This document shows positions 40,807 to 51,944 of a stretch of DNA of 64,000 nucleotides, in pieces; position 1 is the stretch's first letter, and the number at the start of each line of letters is the position of its first letter. The stretch is taken from the NCBI RefSeq assembly GCF_049243985.1, contig NC_135369.1, forward strand, positions 22,862,765 through 22,926,764, in the 5' to 3' direction. Under the pieces are notes generated by a model. The model saw only the letters and a list, made by a program, of their open reading frames with translations, searched no databases and was not told where the DNA came from. The stretch comes from Paroedura picta (lineage: Eukaryota > Chordata > Lepidosauria > Squamata > Gekkonidae). The translations under genes and the position numbers were made by a program.

Positions 40807-41668
40807 TGTCCTTGACACATATAAGATCTTAACAAGATCTGTCCTTATATAAGTATGAATGTGGCCCGCTTTCCTATCTGAAGCTAAAGGAAGAAAACCC
40901 TCCTTTTACCATTCAAATGCCAAAGTAACTGCTGACAGGGTTCCAGCTTCTCTGAGCAGGTTCTTCTATGAAATTGGAAAGAACACAGAGCTTGTAGAGA
41001 GTGAAAGCAGCAATAAGGTTTGAAGGGAGGAATACAAATATCTGGATGAAGAAATCAGTATTTCCATGCAATTCAAACCATAGCAAGCATTTCATAATAA
41101 TTTAGAAGACAACCATCTAAGCATCCAAACAAAAAGCTTTCTACTCAAGGTACTCAAAAACATGCCAGGTAAAGAGCATGAGGATGTATAGCTGGCTGCA
41201 TATCTGTCACAAGAGTGTGATTTCCGAGGCCATGGTCCAAGTGACCAATGACCCAAACATTAAGCCAAAGAAAATTTGAGTCTAGTTCTTACTAGGGAAA
41301 ACTAGCAAGAATTCTGACACATGTGAGGAGGATGTGGGGATTTTTTGTGGGGGGAAATGTGGGAGATGGCTCCGGTGTTTGTGGGTGGGTCAGTGGGAGA
41401 GATGGGAAGCAGGGGTTATTTGGTGAGCATGGATTCTGATTCTGCAAATATAATGATAGTAAGGATTTTAAAAGGAATAAGGATCCTTGGTCCTTTAAGA
41501 AGGAGGGTTGGGGTGGATCTCTTCTCTTAAGATGCAGAAAGTGTTTGTCTTTCTCTCTACACTATCCTAACATTTCAGTCAAGTTTAGAGAGGCTTTTCC
41601 TGGTCCAGTTGATGACACCGGACGTTTGGAGAAAAGTCGATCTTGCCAGTATCAGGGTAACAAAAAAT

Positions 41669-42340
41669 AGAGTCCAATAGCACCTTTAAGACCAACAAAG
41701 CATGAGCTGTCGTGTGCATGCACTCTTCCTCAGACAAAATAGAACAAGGATCATGAGAGTACAGATAAAAAGAAAAGGTAAATTATATATATTCACATTC
41801 CTTACAAATTTCCTCTTCTTTTTATTATATTTGGGACAATGTAACTATAATGTGATGTAACTAGTATGTAATCTAATACAGAATCTAACTGGTATCAGGA
41901 CACAATAACAAACAGAGCACCTTGTCACTTGTGGGCATGCTTCCATGCTTGGGTGGAGACGGATGGGGCAAGCAACTAGTCTCTTAATTATTTCTTTTCA
42001 CAACTGGGAAAGTGTCTGCCACTAATTACTAACATTAACATTTTTATTTCTCCAATGTTTTGTGAACTACAACTGAACTCAAAAGGACTGGTTAGCTGTT
42101 TTAGCAAAGAATGACCAGACCGCATAATTTGGATATTATGACAGTTTACTAATTTGCCACTAATTTACCTTTTAGTTATATCTATACCCTTATGATCCTT
42201 GTTCCATTTTGTCTGAGAAAGAGTGCATGCACTCAAAAGCTCACACTTTGAATAATCTTTGTTGGTCTTAAGAGGTGCTATCGGAATCAAATTTTGTTGT
42301 GCTACTGCAGGCCAACAGAACCACCCACTTGAACCTGAAT
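41669..42340. mobile_element. Long inverted repeat with hammerhead-like cores at both ends
   Basis: The left arm, GAGTCCAATAGCACCTTTAA ... TCCTCAGACAAAATAGAACA, is the inverted copy of the right arm, ATGATCCTTGTTCCATTTTG ... GGTCTTAAGAGGTGCTATCG. The arms are about 100 bp and enclose about 430 bp of A/T-rich sequence with no open frame. Each arm holds CTGAGGA or CTGAGAA followed by AGAGTGCATGCAC and an A-rich GAAA-like site (minus 41733-41708; plus 42213-42238). Confidence 0.55.
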
Positions 42341-42486
42341 AAAGTCAAAGAGGGAGAGAAGCAGGCATTTTGGGCAAGCAATAGACACTTGGCTCCCAAA
42401 AGTAATTTCAATAGCAGAGTTGGATTAATTGTCAAACATTATGAATAATCATAATATATATTTTTAAAAGAACCACTGACATCCAA

Positions 42487-42820
42487 GAATGGCATCCAAA
42501 ATATAAAAGTTCAAAGATGAACTTCCGGGTAAAGGCTGTTTTGATACCTTCATCAGTTTGCCAATTTTCTTTTCAAATAGTGCATTTCAAGCATGTTATC
42601 AGTAGGATTCAACTTTGAACTTTATAATAGGAGTAATCCTTATCTTCTGATGAATCTCCGCTTTGAAGTGCCATTCAGTTGAGCAACCCAAAAAGATCTG
42701 AGACCATTTAAAGTGAAAGGTGTCAACTGAAAAAGAAAACAGGCAAACTGATGAAGATGCCGAAATAGTCTTTATACGGAAGTTCATCTTTGAACTTTTA
42801 TATTTTGGATGCCATTCCTT
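42487..42820. mobile_element. Second inverted repeat with CTGATGA motifs
   Basis: The arms ATGGCATCCAAAATATAAAA ... ATGAACTTCCG and CGGAAGTTCATCTTTGAACT ... GGATGCCAT are perfect inverted copies of about 42 bp. Further in, CCTTCATCAGTTTGCC and GGCAAACTGATGAAG also pair. The right half has CTGATGA at 42748-42754 and GAAA at 42762-42765; the left half has CTGATGA on the minus strand at 42556-42550. Confidence 0.55.
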
Positions 42821-43629
42821 ATCGACAGTTTCAGCACCATTGTAATAGAAACACTGAGGACATGATTGTCCATTTAAATCATGCTATATAAAGTTTGGGG
42901 AATGTTTTAACATCCTTACTAAACATATAATTATGTGGTAGTTATGTTCACATAATGAACACATAATTATGTTCACATAGCTCCTGATTAAATCAGTTTT
43001 ATTCGGCCTAACAGTGTGTTGCATTTTGCTTTTGTGTCTGACTTATTTACCCTGTATACCTACCTTGTTGTTCGGTTTACCGTATACAGAGTGAAAATAT
43101 CATGCCCTATAATATCTTGACTGTACTTCCAATAACATCCTGGCCCTCTAACTGGCCCTTCGGGGGGCCTCCCATTGCCAACCATTGGCCATGTGCAAAG
43201 GCTGGCCCCATCCTATTACAAGTACCTGCGGCTTCCATTTATCTCCTTGCCGCCACTAAGGTTGGGGGAAGGCCAAGCACCTCCACTGCAGAGAACACGC
43301 CACTTTTGTCCATCTCCTCCTTGCAAGTAGAGGTGTGGAAGGCAGCTGCCTTCTCCACAGAGGCCCTACGGATCTCTCCCTCCTACTCGCTGCCAGCAGC
43401 AGCAGGGAAGGTGGCCCCCGTCCTCCCCAGAGCCCTGCTGCTCTCCACCACTTCCTTGCCAGCACTGAAGGAAGAGGCCCTTCACATCTCTCACGCCCTC
43501 CTCCTCCTATCCTAACAGTAGCCACTATCCAGAGTGTTCATCAAAGCATTTTCTGCTTCAACTGGGACTGTCATATTCCCTACTATCTGATCCTTCTACC
43601 TGGAGATTCCAGGGATTCAACCTGGAAGC

Positions 43630-43880
43630 CAGCTTGATGTATCGGTTAAGACTGGTGATCTCTAATCTGGAGAATCGGGTTTGATTCCCCGGTTCTCCAC
43701 ATGCAGCCTGCTTGGGCTAGTCATTTTCTTATGATTGTTTTCTCACAAACAATCCCATCAGAGCTCTCTGAGCCTCACCTACCTCACAGGGTGCCAGTTG
43801 GGGGGAGAGGAAGGGAGGGCGGTTGTAAGTCATTTTGAAACTTCTGGTAGTTAAAAGTTAAAACCAACTTCTTCTTCTGT
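43630..43880 (+). mobile_element. tRNA-derived SINE (family A)
   Basis: Carries GATGTATCGGTTAAGACTGG, GGGTTTGATTCCCCGG, GGGTGCCAGTTGGGGGGAGA and a CTTCTTCTT tail. Confidence 0.75.
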
Positions 43881-44634
43881 CTGCTGAGCAGAAAGGGTCT
43901 GCCAATAATCGACAGCTCCTTCCATTGTACTTTCTTGCTTTGGGCTGTGGACATTGTTAAACAGTGTTTATCTGGAACTTTGGAAGGCTGGAACTTCCAT
44001 CTGACAGATGAGAACTGAAGGGGTGGGTAGAAATTGGTGGCATGCTACACCAGGACAAATTTGGGTCCGGCATATCAGGCTGTGACAATCATGCAATAGA
44101 GAATGCTGCCCCTGGAGGTCTCTCCCTTGACCTTTCCTGGTTGTCCTCCCTAGGCACCAAGCCAAATTTGGAAGTTTAATAGGCTTTCACTGGAGCCTGC
44201 TTCCTTCAGTTATTTCTCTCCTCTCTAAGCTGGCTGCCCTGCCAGTGTGCCTTGTGTTTCCCTCCCCCACTTGCGTGTGATGTTGTAATTCTCTTTGCAC
44301 ATCACACCCCTGTCAAGGCTGGTGAAAGATCTGTGGTCAAGTAATGTCATGAGCGGAGCACCTTCTGCGTTTTTTTGTGGTGAGAACAAACTGTCCTTTT
44401 TGGAGCTGGTGGGGTTGGGGAAAGATGCCTGCCTTCCTAGTCTTTTTGTGGGACTTTCCCCCATTGGCCAAGCAAGCTAGCCTGCTTGGCCAATGGGGGG
44501 GAAGTCCCCAAAACAAAACAAAACTAGGAAACCAACAATGCACCAGGCTGGCCCCTTCTGGCACCTGAATGAGGCAAATATTTAGTGGGCCACCTGTTTA
44601 GAGCCTCTGTTTCAGCTCCAAATGTTACATAGTT

Positions 44635-44833
44635 TTTCACAGTCAGAGTAGTTCAGCAGTGGAATAGGCTGCCTAAGGAGGTGGTGAGCTCCCCCTCTCT
44701 GGCAGTCTTCAAGCAAAGGTTGGATACACACTTTTCTTGGATGCTTTAGGATGCTTCGGGCTGATCCTGCGTTGAGCAGGGGGTTGGACTAGATGGCCTG
44801 TATGGCCCCTTCCAACTCTATGATTCTATGATT
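44635..44833 (+). mobile_element. CR1 LINE 3' end
   Basis: Reads CAGTGGAATAGGCTGCCTAA, CAGGGGGTTGGACTAGATGG and CTTCCAACTCTATGATTCTA, the canonical CR1 end. Confidence 0.9.
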
Positions 44834-45069
44834 CAATAATGCAAACAGTATGCACACATCTTTAAATGTTGTGATCCCACATCTAGGGGCCCCAGCCCAA
44901 CTGGGTAATTAATAAAGAGTGCACAGGAATCTTTATCATGGTGCCCAGAACAGCCTTTTGAGTGTTCAAAAAGAATCTCTCCTACATTATAGATGGATTT
45001 AGAGGGCAAATCTCAGCTGCAGTCAGCAATTGACTCTATTTGACCACTATTCTCTTTATATATAGATAA

Positions 45070-45660
45070 TAGAAATAAAGCCCGTTGTAACTGATACAAC
45101 GGACACTAGAAGTGGGGAGGGGGTGGCTTCCCTTCAATCTTGGTCCGGGAAGCCCATTGGGGAAGGCAGGAAGCCTTCCCTTCCCCCTTGGCTTTGGAGG
45201 CCTTCCAGCCGCCTAGGCCCCTACCCCCCGGGGCCCCCTACCCCCCACCATCAAAGTCTTTCTGCGGCCCGGCAAAAACTTGGGGGCCACTTGCATGGCC
45301 CTCCGATGCTTCGCCGGACCGCAACAGGCAAGGCCCTCCCCTCCCCCACTGCATCAGCAGGCCACGGTAGGCAGCCCCCTCTCCCTGGTTCCCCCCCCCG
45401 GAGGCCCATTTATCTCTGGCTCCATCAGTGGTCAGGGGCAAACTTGCGGCAATGTCATCAGATCGCTCTTGGCCAGGCTGGCGGTGAGGGGCCTGTCCGG
45501 ACTTCGGAGCAATCGGGAAGTGCTGCGCCTCCTGGGGGAGCAGTGTGTGCCTGTCCGAGGGGGGTGCTGCTCACCTCCCGATTGGCCCAAAGTCTGGACA
45601 GGCCCCACCCACTATCAGCCCACCTACCCCTTACCATTTTATGTATACAGTGAAAGCTAT
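45070..45660 (+). mobile_element. GC-rich hairpin-headed repeat, copy 2
   Basis: Begins AATAAAGCCCGTTGTAACTG then ACAACGGACACTAG, an evident hairpin. A GC-rich body follows, and the 3' part has ACCTCCCGATTGGCCCAAAG and GGACAGGCCCC, ending near ACCATTTTATGTATACAG. Open frames here are by-products of high GC. Confidence 0.5.
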
Positions 45661-45718
45661 ATAAAGATAACAGCCCTGTAAGTAAGTCAACATCCCCATA
45701 CTGCAGATAGGGGGCCAG

Positions 45719-45840
45719 AACTATTTATTCAATTTATATACCACCCTCCCAGCAAGCTGGCCCAATGCGGTGTACAAAATATAATCAATAACAGAATGTA
45801 AATTAAAAACAGTTAATAGCATTTTAAGACCACTTAAAAA
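45719..45840 (-). mobile_element. LINE-like 3' tail, antisense
   Basis: TATTTATTCAATTTATATACC and CACCCTCCCAGCAAGC resemble the reverse of an L2-type end. Short and diverged. Confidence 0.4.
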
Positions 45841-45894
45841 CAGCATCTGAGTGGGTTCACAGTAGACAAGACTCAAACCAGGGACACTTTAATT

Positions 45895-45976
45895 CAGGGG
45901 TGGCCAAACTGTGACTCTCCAAATGTCCATGGACTACAATTACCATGTGTCCCCGCTAGCAGTTTGGCCACCTCTG
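45895..45976 (+). mobile_element. hAT-type MITE, 82 bp, with target duplication
   Basis: Starts CAGGGGTGGCCAAACTGTGA and ends GTTTGGCCACCTCTG. It is flanked by CTTTAATT (45887-45894) and CTTTAATC (45977-45984). A relative of the CAGGGGTAGTCAA family. Confidence 0.85.
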
Positions 45977-46573
45977 CTTTAATCCATAGGAGTGTCTCTT
46001 AACCTCTACACTTTCCACCCAGAGAAGTCCTATCTGCACCTGTACCTGGTTAGATATCTAACCCAAAATATAGTTAAGGCTTTGTTGACCTCAGGAGTCT
46101 TGCTCATGAATTGGCACCATGGTGGCAATGGGGAAATGCCAATACTAACAGGCTCGAAGGCCCCGAGGGGGATTCCCCTTGCATTTCCCCATTTCGCAAG
46201 TGACCAAATAACATTTTGAGTAAACTCTGGGCTGCTGACGTAAGGCCGCCCTAGAGCGTCCTGAGACCAGCGGAACACCTCACTCCAGGGGGGTTTATAT
46301 GGGCCGATCACCGTTGCAGCCTGAAAAGGAAAGAGAGAAGCATCTCCCTCGCCTGGGTACCACGATGCTGAGGTTTCATCAAGGAGGCCTGATTTATGGA
46401 GCTCCAAGAGGTGAGTAAAAATGGAGCAAGGACCACTAGCGTGGAGACCAGGAAGGATTTGTGGTGGAAATGGCCTATGTGTGAATTGTTACTTGATAGA
46501 TTGTTGTGATGTTCTTTTGAAATATGTGTAATGTTATAGATTGTTATAATATTCCATGTATATTTATGCAACT

Positions 46574-47415
46574 AGAAATTAAGCCCGCTGTGGGACAAAT
46601 ACAGCGGGCGCTAGGTCCGTGAGTGTGTGGTGGTGGGTGGCTGGGCAGGTGGGCATAGTTGGGGGTGGGTGGGTGTAGCTCTTGGGGTACCCCGTGCTCG
46701 GGGCGACTCACCGGTGGCTGGATGCGGTGAAGGGCAGCTTCGGCGGGGAGAAGGCGAAGATTAGTTGTGGGGAAGGCAGGACTTGGAGCTAGCGTCGTGG
46801 AGCGTGCGCAGCAGGGCCGTTGTGGCGGTGGCGAGGAGAAGGTGAGGATCAGGCGTGGGAGCAGCAAGGAGCGGCTGGGGAAGGCAGCACTGTGCAGTGG
46901 CGGCGGCGGTGGCAGGCCCGTTGTGGCGGCAGCCATTTTGGGGCCGTCTGGCGAGGAGGCGGAAGGGCAAGTGGGAAGTGGGGGGGTGGGAAGGTAGCGG
47001 GCACTCGCGGGCGGCAACAGACGTTTGGGGTGGAGGTGGGAAGGGTGGGGATGGGCACGGTTGCCGTCGTCTGAGTCGTTCGTCGCCACATTGGAGGGGA
47101 AGGGCAGTCGCTGGGCGGGGAAGCAGTTTTCCCCGACTCCAGTGGCGTGGGGCGAGCCTCCGCCCTGGCGGCCATCCGGGCAGGATGGCTGCTCGGGAGG
47201 ACTGCAGAGTTGGAGGCGCGGTGTTTGGGAGACGGGCCAAATGTCCAATAGGGAGGCGTGCTTTGCGCACCTCCCAATTGGAGACTTGGCCCTGGAGTGC
47301 CACTCGGAGGAGCGAATCCGAGTTTTTATCCCGGACAGAGCCCGCCCTAACTCCTCCCCACCAGCCCTTACTGCTTTATTTAGTCCGCGGCGCCCGCGGC
47401 ACCGCGGGCGGTTTA
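46574..47415 (+). mobile_element. GC-rich hairpin-headed repeat, copy 3 (longest)
   Basis: Begins AAGCCCGCTGTGGGACAAAT then ACAGCGGGCGCTAGG. About 800 bp of CpG-rich sequence follows, with a 3' part (CACCTCCCAATTGGAGACTT, ACAGAGCCCGCCC) matching copy 2. Long overlapping open frames on both strands have no recognisable domain and vary between copies. Confidence 0.5.
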
Positions 47416-47557
47416 AAGATGTTCCATGTAAACCGCCCAGATGCTTGTGTGACAAGGAGTTTCATGTTTGATTGTTTATACGTTACAGCCCCTGTAAGAC
47501 TGAACCATGTGGCATTCGGGGGTGGGGGGTGGGAATGGCACAGAGGTAGCAGTTAGC

Positions 47558-47739
47558 TAGGGTTGCCAGTTGTCGGTAGGGAAATACCTGGAGATTTTGG
47601 GCATAGAGGGTACTATTTAGGGAGGGGGAACCCGAGCAGGATACAGAGTCATATAGTCCATCCTCCCAAATGGTCATCTTCTCCAGAGGAACCAATGTCT
47701 GAGAGGTCCCCAGGTGTCCCCTGGAGGTTGGGAACCCTA
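47558..47739 (+). repeat. AGGGTTGCC-ended dispersed repeat
   Basis: Begins TAGGGTTGCCAGTTGTCGG and ends GGTTGGGAACCCTA, with the family core AAATACCTGGAGATTTTGG and CTTCTCCAGAGGAACCAATG. TA flanks both ends. Confidence 0.65.
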
Positions 47740-48699
47740 TGCAATTTCATTGCTGAAGTGATTTCGGTCCGGAAGTGTTTCAGTTCATGTTTGGTGTGTT
47801 CTTAAGCAATAAAACCCAGCATTTTCTACACATCCTCTTCCCCCTCCCCCCTACACATCCTCTTCCCCCTCCCCCCACACACACACCATTTGACAGTAAC
47901 ATTTGTCAATCTACAATTTCCAAATGCTCTCCTTTCCCAACTAGTGTATATCCTGTATTCTTGTACTCTACAAGTATTTATTTATTTAGCTATTCATTCA
48001 TAGGGAATCTAAGAGGTTTACATTATTCTCCCCTCTCAACAACAGCCCTGTGAGATAGGTTAGGCTCTGAGATAGAGAAGTATCCATGCAAGACTACCCA
48101 CAGCACTTCCACAGAAGAGGGGGGGATTCAAACTGGGGTTGTCTGGTTCCTCCTGGCAAGTGGCGGGGGATGGGAGGACTTACCAGGAGAAAGAGGAAGG
48201 CCCAGGCTGTGTTGCTGCTGTTGCACAGGAAGTGATATCGTCGCACTGCGATGACACTGTGCTACTCTGGCATTTGGGCCAAAACTCTATGGTAAAAAAC
48301 AGCTTCTGCCTTAGAGGCTTTTCCCAAATACAAGAGCATCACCCTGACCATGCTGGCTCTCAAACAGATGGAAAAATAAGGGCGTAACTCTGCCTCAGAT
48401 GGCATTGCTCATGCGCCATCCCTTAGCATGTCTTCCCAGAATCCTTATCAAGTCCGCTCAATGGGATTTATTTCCTTAGAATGGCACTGCTGGTGATTTA
48501 TTAGTAAAGATAAAAGCTGAACTTTGAGCTTTACAGTGTCAGACACTATGCCAGCAATCAAGGGAACCCCCCCCCCCTTTCCTCTTTTTTCTCTTCTTTC
48601 TTTTTCTGTTAGATGTCTTGGAGATCTAGACACCATTACATCCCCATCCCCTCACATCACAACATGGGGTTGGGTATTAAGAAGATGGTTGAGCCAGGG

Positions 48700-48885
48700 T
48701 CAGTGGTGGGATTATTAGATTGTAGTGTTGATTTTTGCCGATGTATTGTTGTCCTTTTGTAAATCGGGGTTTTATTATGTATTGTTTTATAGGATTATGT
48801 TGTATTTTATCTTGTAAGTTGCCACGAGCCGGCTCCGGCCGAGAGTGGCAACTAATAAATTGTAATATAATAATATAATGGCAAA
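48700..48885 (+). mobile_element. L2-like LINE 3' tail abutting the TLR5-like exon
   Basis: Reads GTTGCCACGAGCCGGCTCC, GAGAGTGGCAACTAATAAAT, then TAATAATATAATGG. It ends about 30 bp before the splice acceptor at 48915. Confidence 0.6.
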
Positions 48886-48915
48886 TGAATAAATAACCCT
48901 CTCTTTAATTTACAG

Positions 48916-50849
48916 TCCTCCTTTGTATTGCCATCCTTTTGCCTGCTACCTGGAGTCACACCACAGATGTCCCAGGTCGCTGTTATCATACCAGGATGAA
49001 TTTTTGGCTGGCAGCCAATTGCCAAGGTCAAAGCCACAAGACGGTTCCCAAAGTTGACCCCTCTACCCAGGTCCTCCTGCTGAATTTTAACCTGTTCTCC
49101 ACCGTCTTGAATTCTACCTGGCACCAAATGGATTCTCTGCAGATGCTGTCCCTTGGGAAGCAGCTGGGAGGATCCCTCTTTGTTGGAGAGAGAGCCTTTC
49201 AGAATGTGGCTGGTATCAAATTCCTGGACCTTGGAGGGAACATGAACGTAACGCTGCACCCCGCTGCTTTTGCAGGCCTGACCAAACTGGAGGTATTACT
49301 CTTGGATTTTAATGGCTTCGGTGATAAGGTTTTGGAAAGACAATACTTCCAGGATTTGGTGTCCCTGAAGAGTCTGGATCTTTCGGGAAATCGCATCCGG
49401 AGCCTGAGGCCTGATTCATCCTTTCAACAGCTTGGAAAGCTGAGCTTCCTTCGGCTGAAGCTCAATAAAATTGAGAGGATCTGTGGAGATGACCTACAAA
49501 ACCTCAGAGGGCACCATCTTACCTTGCTTGACCTGTCTTCTAATCATTTGCTCGACCACCACAACTGCACCAACCCTTTCCACAACATCACACTGGGAAC
49601 CCTAGACCTCTCTTCCAATCCGTGGAATACAATACAAGCCGAGCAGTTTTTTACAAGCTTAACTGGTACACGGATCCAGAACCTCAAGATGCAGTTCTCA
49701 GGGGCGATTGGAAGCTCATTCGGTTTCCAGAACCTCAAGGACATTTCAGCCAGGACCTTCTCTGGGCTACATGATAGTGGCACCTTCTCCCTTGACATGT
49801 CCCATGGCTTCCTGAACGAACTAGCCCCTTCTGTCTTCACAGCTTTCCCAGATCTCCACAGCCTGTTTTTGAGGTCCAATCAGATTACTGAAATCCACGA
49901 TGGGGCCTTCCTCAAACTGACTAAATTGAATGTTCTTGATCTATCCAACAACCTTCTTGGGGAGCTGTACACAAAAGCCTTGAAAAGTCTGAGGTCATCA
50001 CCCCTACAGGATCTCATCCTGAAGTCCAACCACATTGGGATTGTTCAACAGGGTGCCCTCATGGGGCTGAATCTCTTGCAGATCCTTGACCTACAGGACA
50101 ATGCTCTCTCTCAGGTACCAAAGGGTAAACTCCCATCTCTGCAGCGTCTGATACTGGGGCAGAACAGGATCAGGGATGCCTGGGGTATTGAGCATCTTAG
50201 CCAGAACCTAACATACCTTGACTTATCCTCCAACCGCCTGAGTGACCTGGGGCAGCTCTGGGAGCAGCTAGGGAAGATGCCCTCTTTGCTTTTTCTTAAT
50301 CTCTCAAGCAACCACTTGGCAAGATGCTTCAAGATCCGAGAAGGCCCCAGATACCTCAGAGAACTGGATCTTTCCCATAACAACCTGGAAGATGTCTGGA
50401 AAGCAGGAAAGTGTGTGAGCATCTTCCATCATTTAGAGAGGTTGATGGTCCTGAATCTCAGCTCCAGCAGTCTCAAGGACTTACCTAAGGGTCTTTTCCA
50501 GGGGTTGGTGTCTCTGCAGACCCTGGACCTTTCTGAGAACCTCCTGCCCTCACTTCCAGAGGAAGTATTCCTTGGCCTACAGTCTTTGCGCACCCTCAGC
50601 CTTCATGGGAACCCTATGATGACCCTCTCACCATCTGTATTCCAACCGCTGGTTCTGCTAAATACCTTGGATCTGCAGGAATTGAGCTTGTTTTGTCACT
50701 GCGAGCTTGCCAACTTGCAGAGTTGGCTGCAGAGCCATAAAATGGCACTGACAAAACCCGTGGCAGCAGGAGTCCCTTGTGTGCTTCCCCATCCATCTTT
50801 CACACAGGTCTCCTTGTCCTGGTTCCTCCTCAACCACTGTGATGTGTGA
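48916..50849 (+). CDS. Candidate soluble TLR5-like receptor (LRR ectodomain only)
   Basis: A strong acceptor (TTTAATTTACAG) opens a 643-residue open frame ending at TGA 50849. It begins with the rest of a signal peptide (LLCIAILLPATWS), then an N-terminal Cys pair (about 22 and 35), around twenty LRRs, and an LRRCT cap (CHC near 592, final Cys near 641). It stops two residues after the last cap Cys. Segments match the TLR5 ectodomain as I recall it: YFQDLVSLKSLDLSGNRIRS, CTNPFHNITLGTLDLSSNPW, SFGFQNLKDISARTFSGL (the LRR9 region used for flagellin), FLNELAPSVFTAFPDLHSL and NNLLGELYTKAL. No membrane helix or TIR follows, and none is seen downstream before TM7SF2. Known soluble TLR5 (TLR5S of fish) has this layout. 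The exon with the start codon was not found; the entering phase needs one base from it. Could also be a related TLR. Confidence 0.8.
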
Positions 50850-51299
50850 TAAAAGCATCCCCTCCCCATGTGACCAATCGCAGCCATTGTTTTGGCAGCT
50901 GGGGAACATCAGTGTTTGGATTGGCATGCTGTGGATGCTCAGAGGCTAGTTTCACACAGCTTTCTCAGGAGGACACAAGCTACAAAACTCATCTCAAAGC
51001 TAGCTTCCAGTCTGTCTGCTTAGAAGAATGGCATTTGAGTCCACTGTGCAGCTTGACATGTTCCATGGTAAATCGCCTCTAGCAGGGAGGCATTTCCACC
51101 AACAGAACTACCTCATCTCATCCCACCCCACTGAATTCTCCCTAAATTTTTCCCCAAAGAGTGCTGATCTTGGTGGAAGGGGATTAGCATGAGGGGTGAA
51201 TTGGGAAACCAGGGAGCCACCTTTCTTTAGTAGAAGTTTACACTGTGATCCAAGCCATTATTTCTCAGACAAAAATTCTATAACGGTTTGCAGGGGGGA

Positions 51300-51465
51300 G
51301 GGGTTGCTAGATCCAGTTTGGGAAACTCCTGGAGCTTGGGGAGGATCAGGACATCAGGGGGGCACAAGGCCACAGAGCCCACGTTCCGAAAGCTCCATTT
51401 TCTCCAGGGGAACTGGTCTCTGCAGTCGAGCTGTAATTCCAGGAGATCCCCTGGAGACTGGTTTC
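51300..51465 (+). repeat. GGTTGC-ended dispersed repeat, diverged
   Basis: GGGGTTGCTAGATCCAGTTT, GGGAAACTCCTGGAGCTTGG and CTCCAGGGGAACTGGTCTC follow the same family pattern as 47558. Confidence 0.5.
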
Positions 51466-51563
51466 TATAGAAACTTTAAATGTTAAATATATGTATAAAA
51501 ATATTTCCCCCCTCAGATCCTATATAGTGTCACATTCTCAGTGGATGCACAATTTCCATAGAC

Positions 51564-51885
51564 CAGGCGTTCTCAACCAGGGTTTCGTAAAACCCTGGGG
51601 TTTCTTGATGGCCATGAAAAGGATTCCTGAATGGGGGTGGGGTGTTAATTATTTTAATTTTTTTTAAAGTTTGTTAAACATTTATTTGGTGATATGACCT
51701 GCCCCCCCTCCCAAAATGGCCAATGATGGGCCTGGAGGGGGTGAGAAGGGGAGGGGTCCTGAGTGGGCATGTCCACAGTTATGCTTCCCAACCATATCCT
51801 ACATAATTGGGCCACTTCTGGGGTTTCCTAAAGCCTGAAGAATGTTTCAGGGGTTTCTCAATGGTAAAAAAGTTGGGACATGTTG
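51564..51885 (+). mobile_element. hAT-type nonautonomous element, 322 bp
   Basis: The left end is CAGGCGTTCTCAACCAGGG; the right end on the minus strand is CAACATGTCCCAACTTTTT. The perfect 8-bp duplication CCATAGAC is at 51556-51563 and 51886-51893. The interior repeats GGGGTTTC words and has no transposase. Confidence 0.85.
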
Positions 51886-51944
51886 CCATAGACCACTTCC
51901 CCCCCCCCCATTGTTTATAAGATAGTGCAAAATTAGGGCAGATC

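Noticed and set aside
43102-43515. 137-codon Ala/Pro/Ser-rich frame
   Set aside because: Low complexity, no start context or splice support, and repeat-like words shared with the GC-rich family.
46544-47556. Overlapping 303-, 233- and 180-codon frames on both strands
   Set aside because: They lie in a CpG-rich repeat copy, have no domain, and are not kept in the sister copy at 45070.
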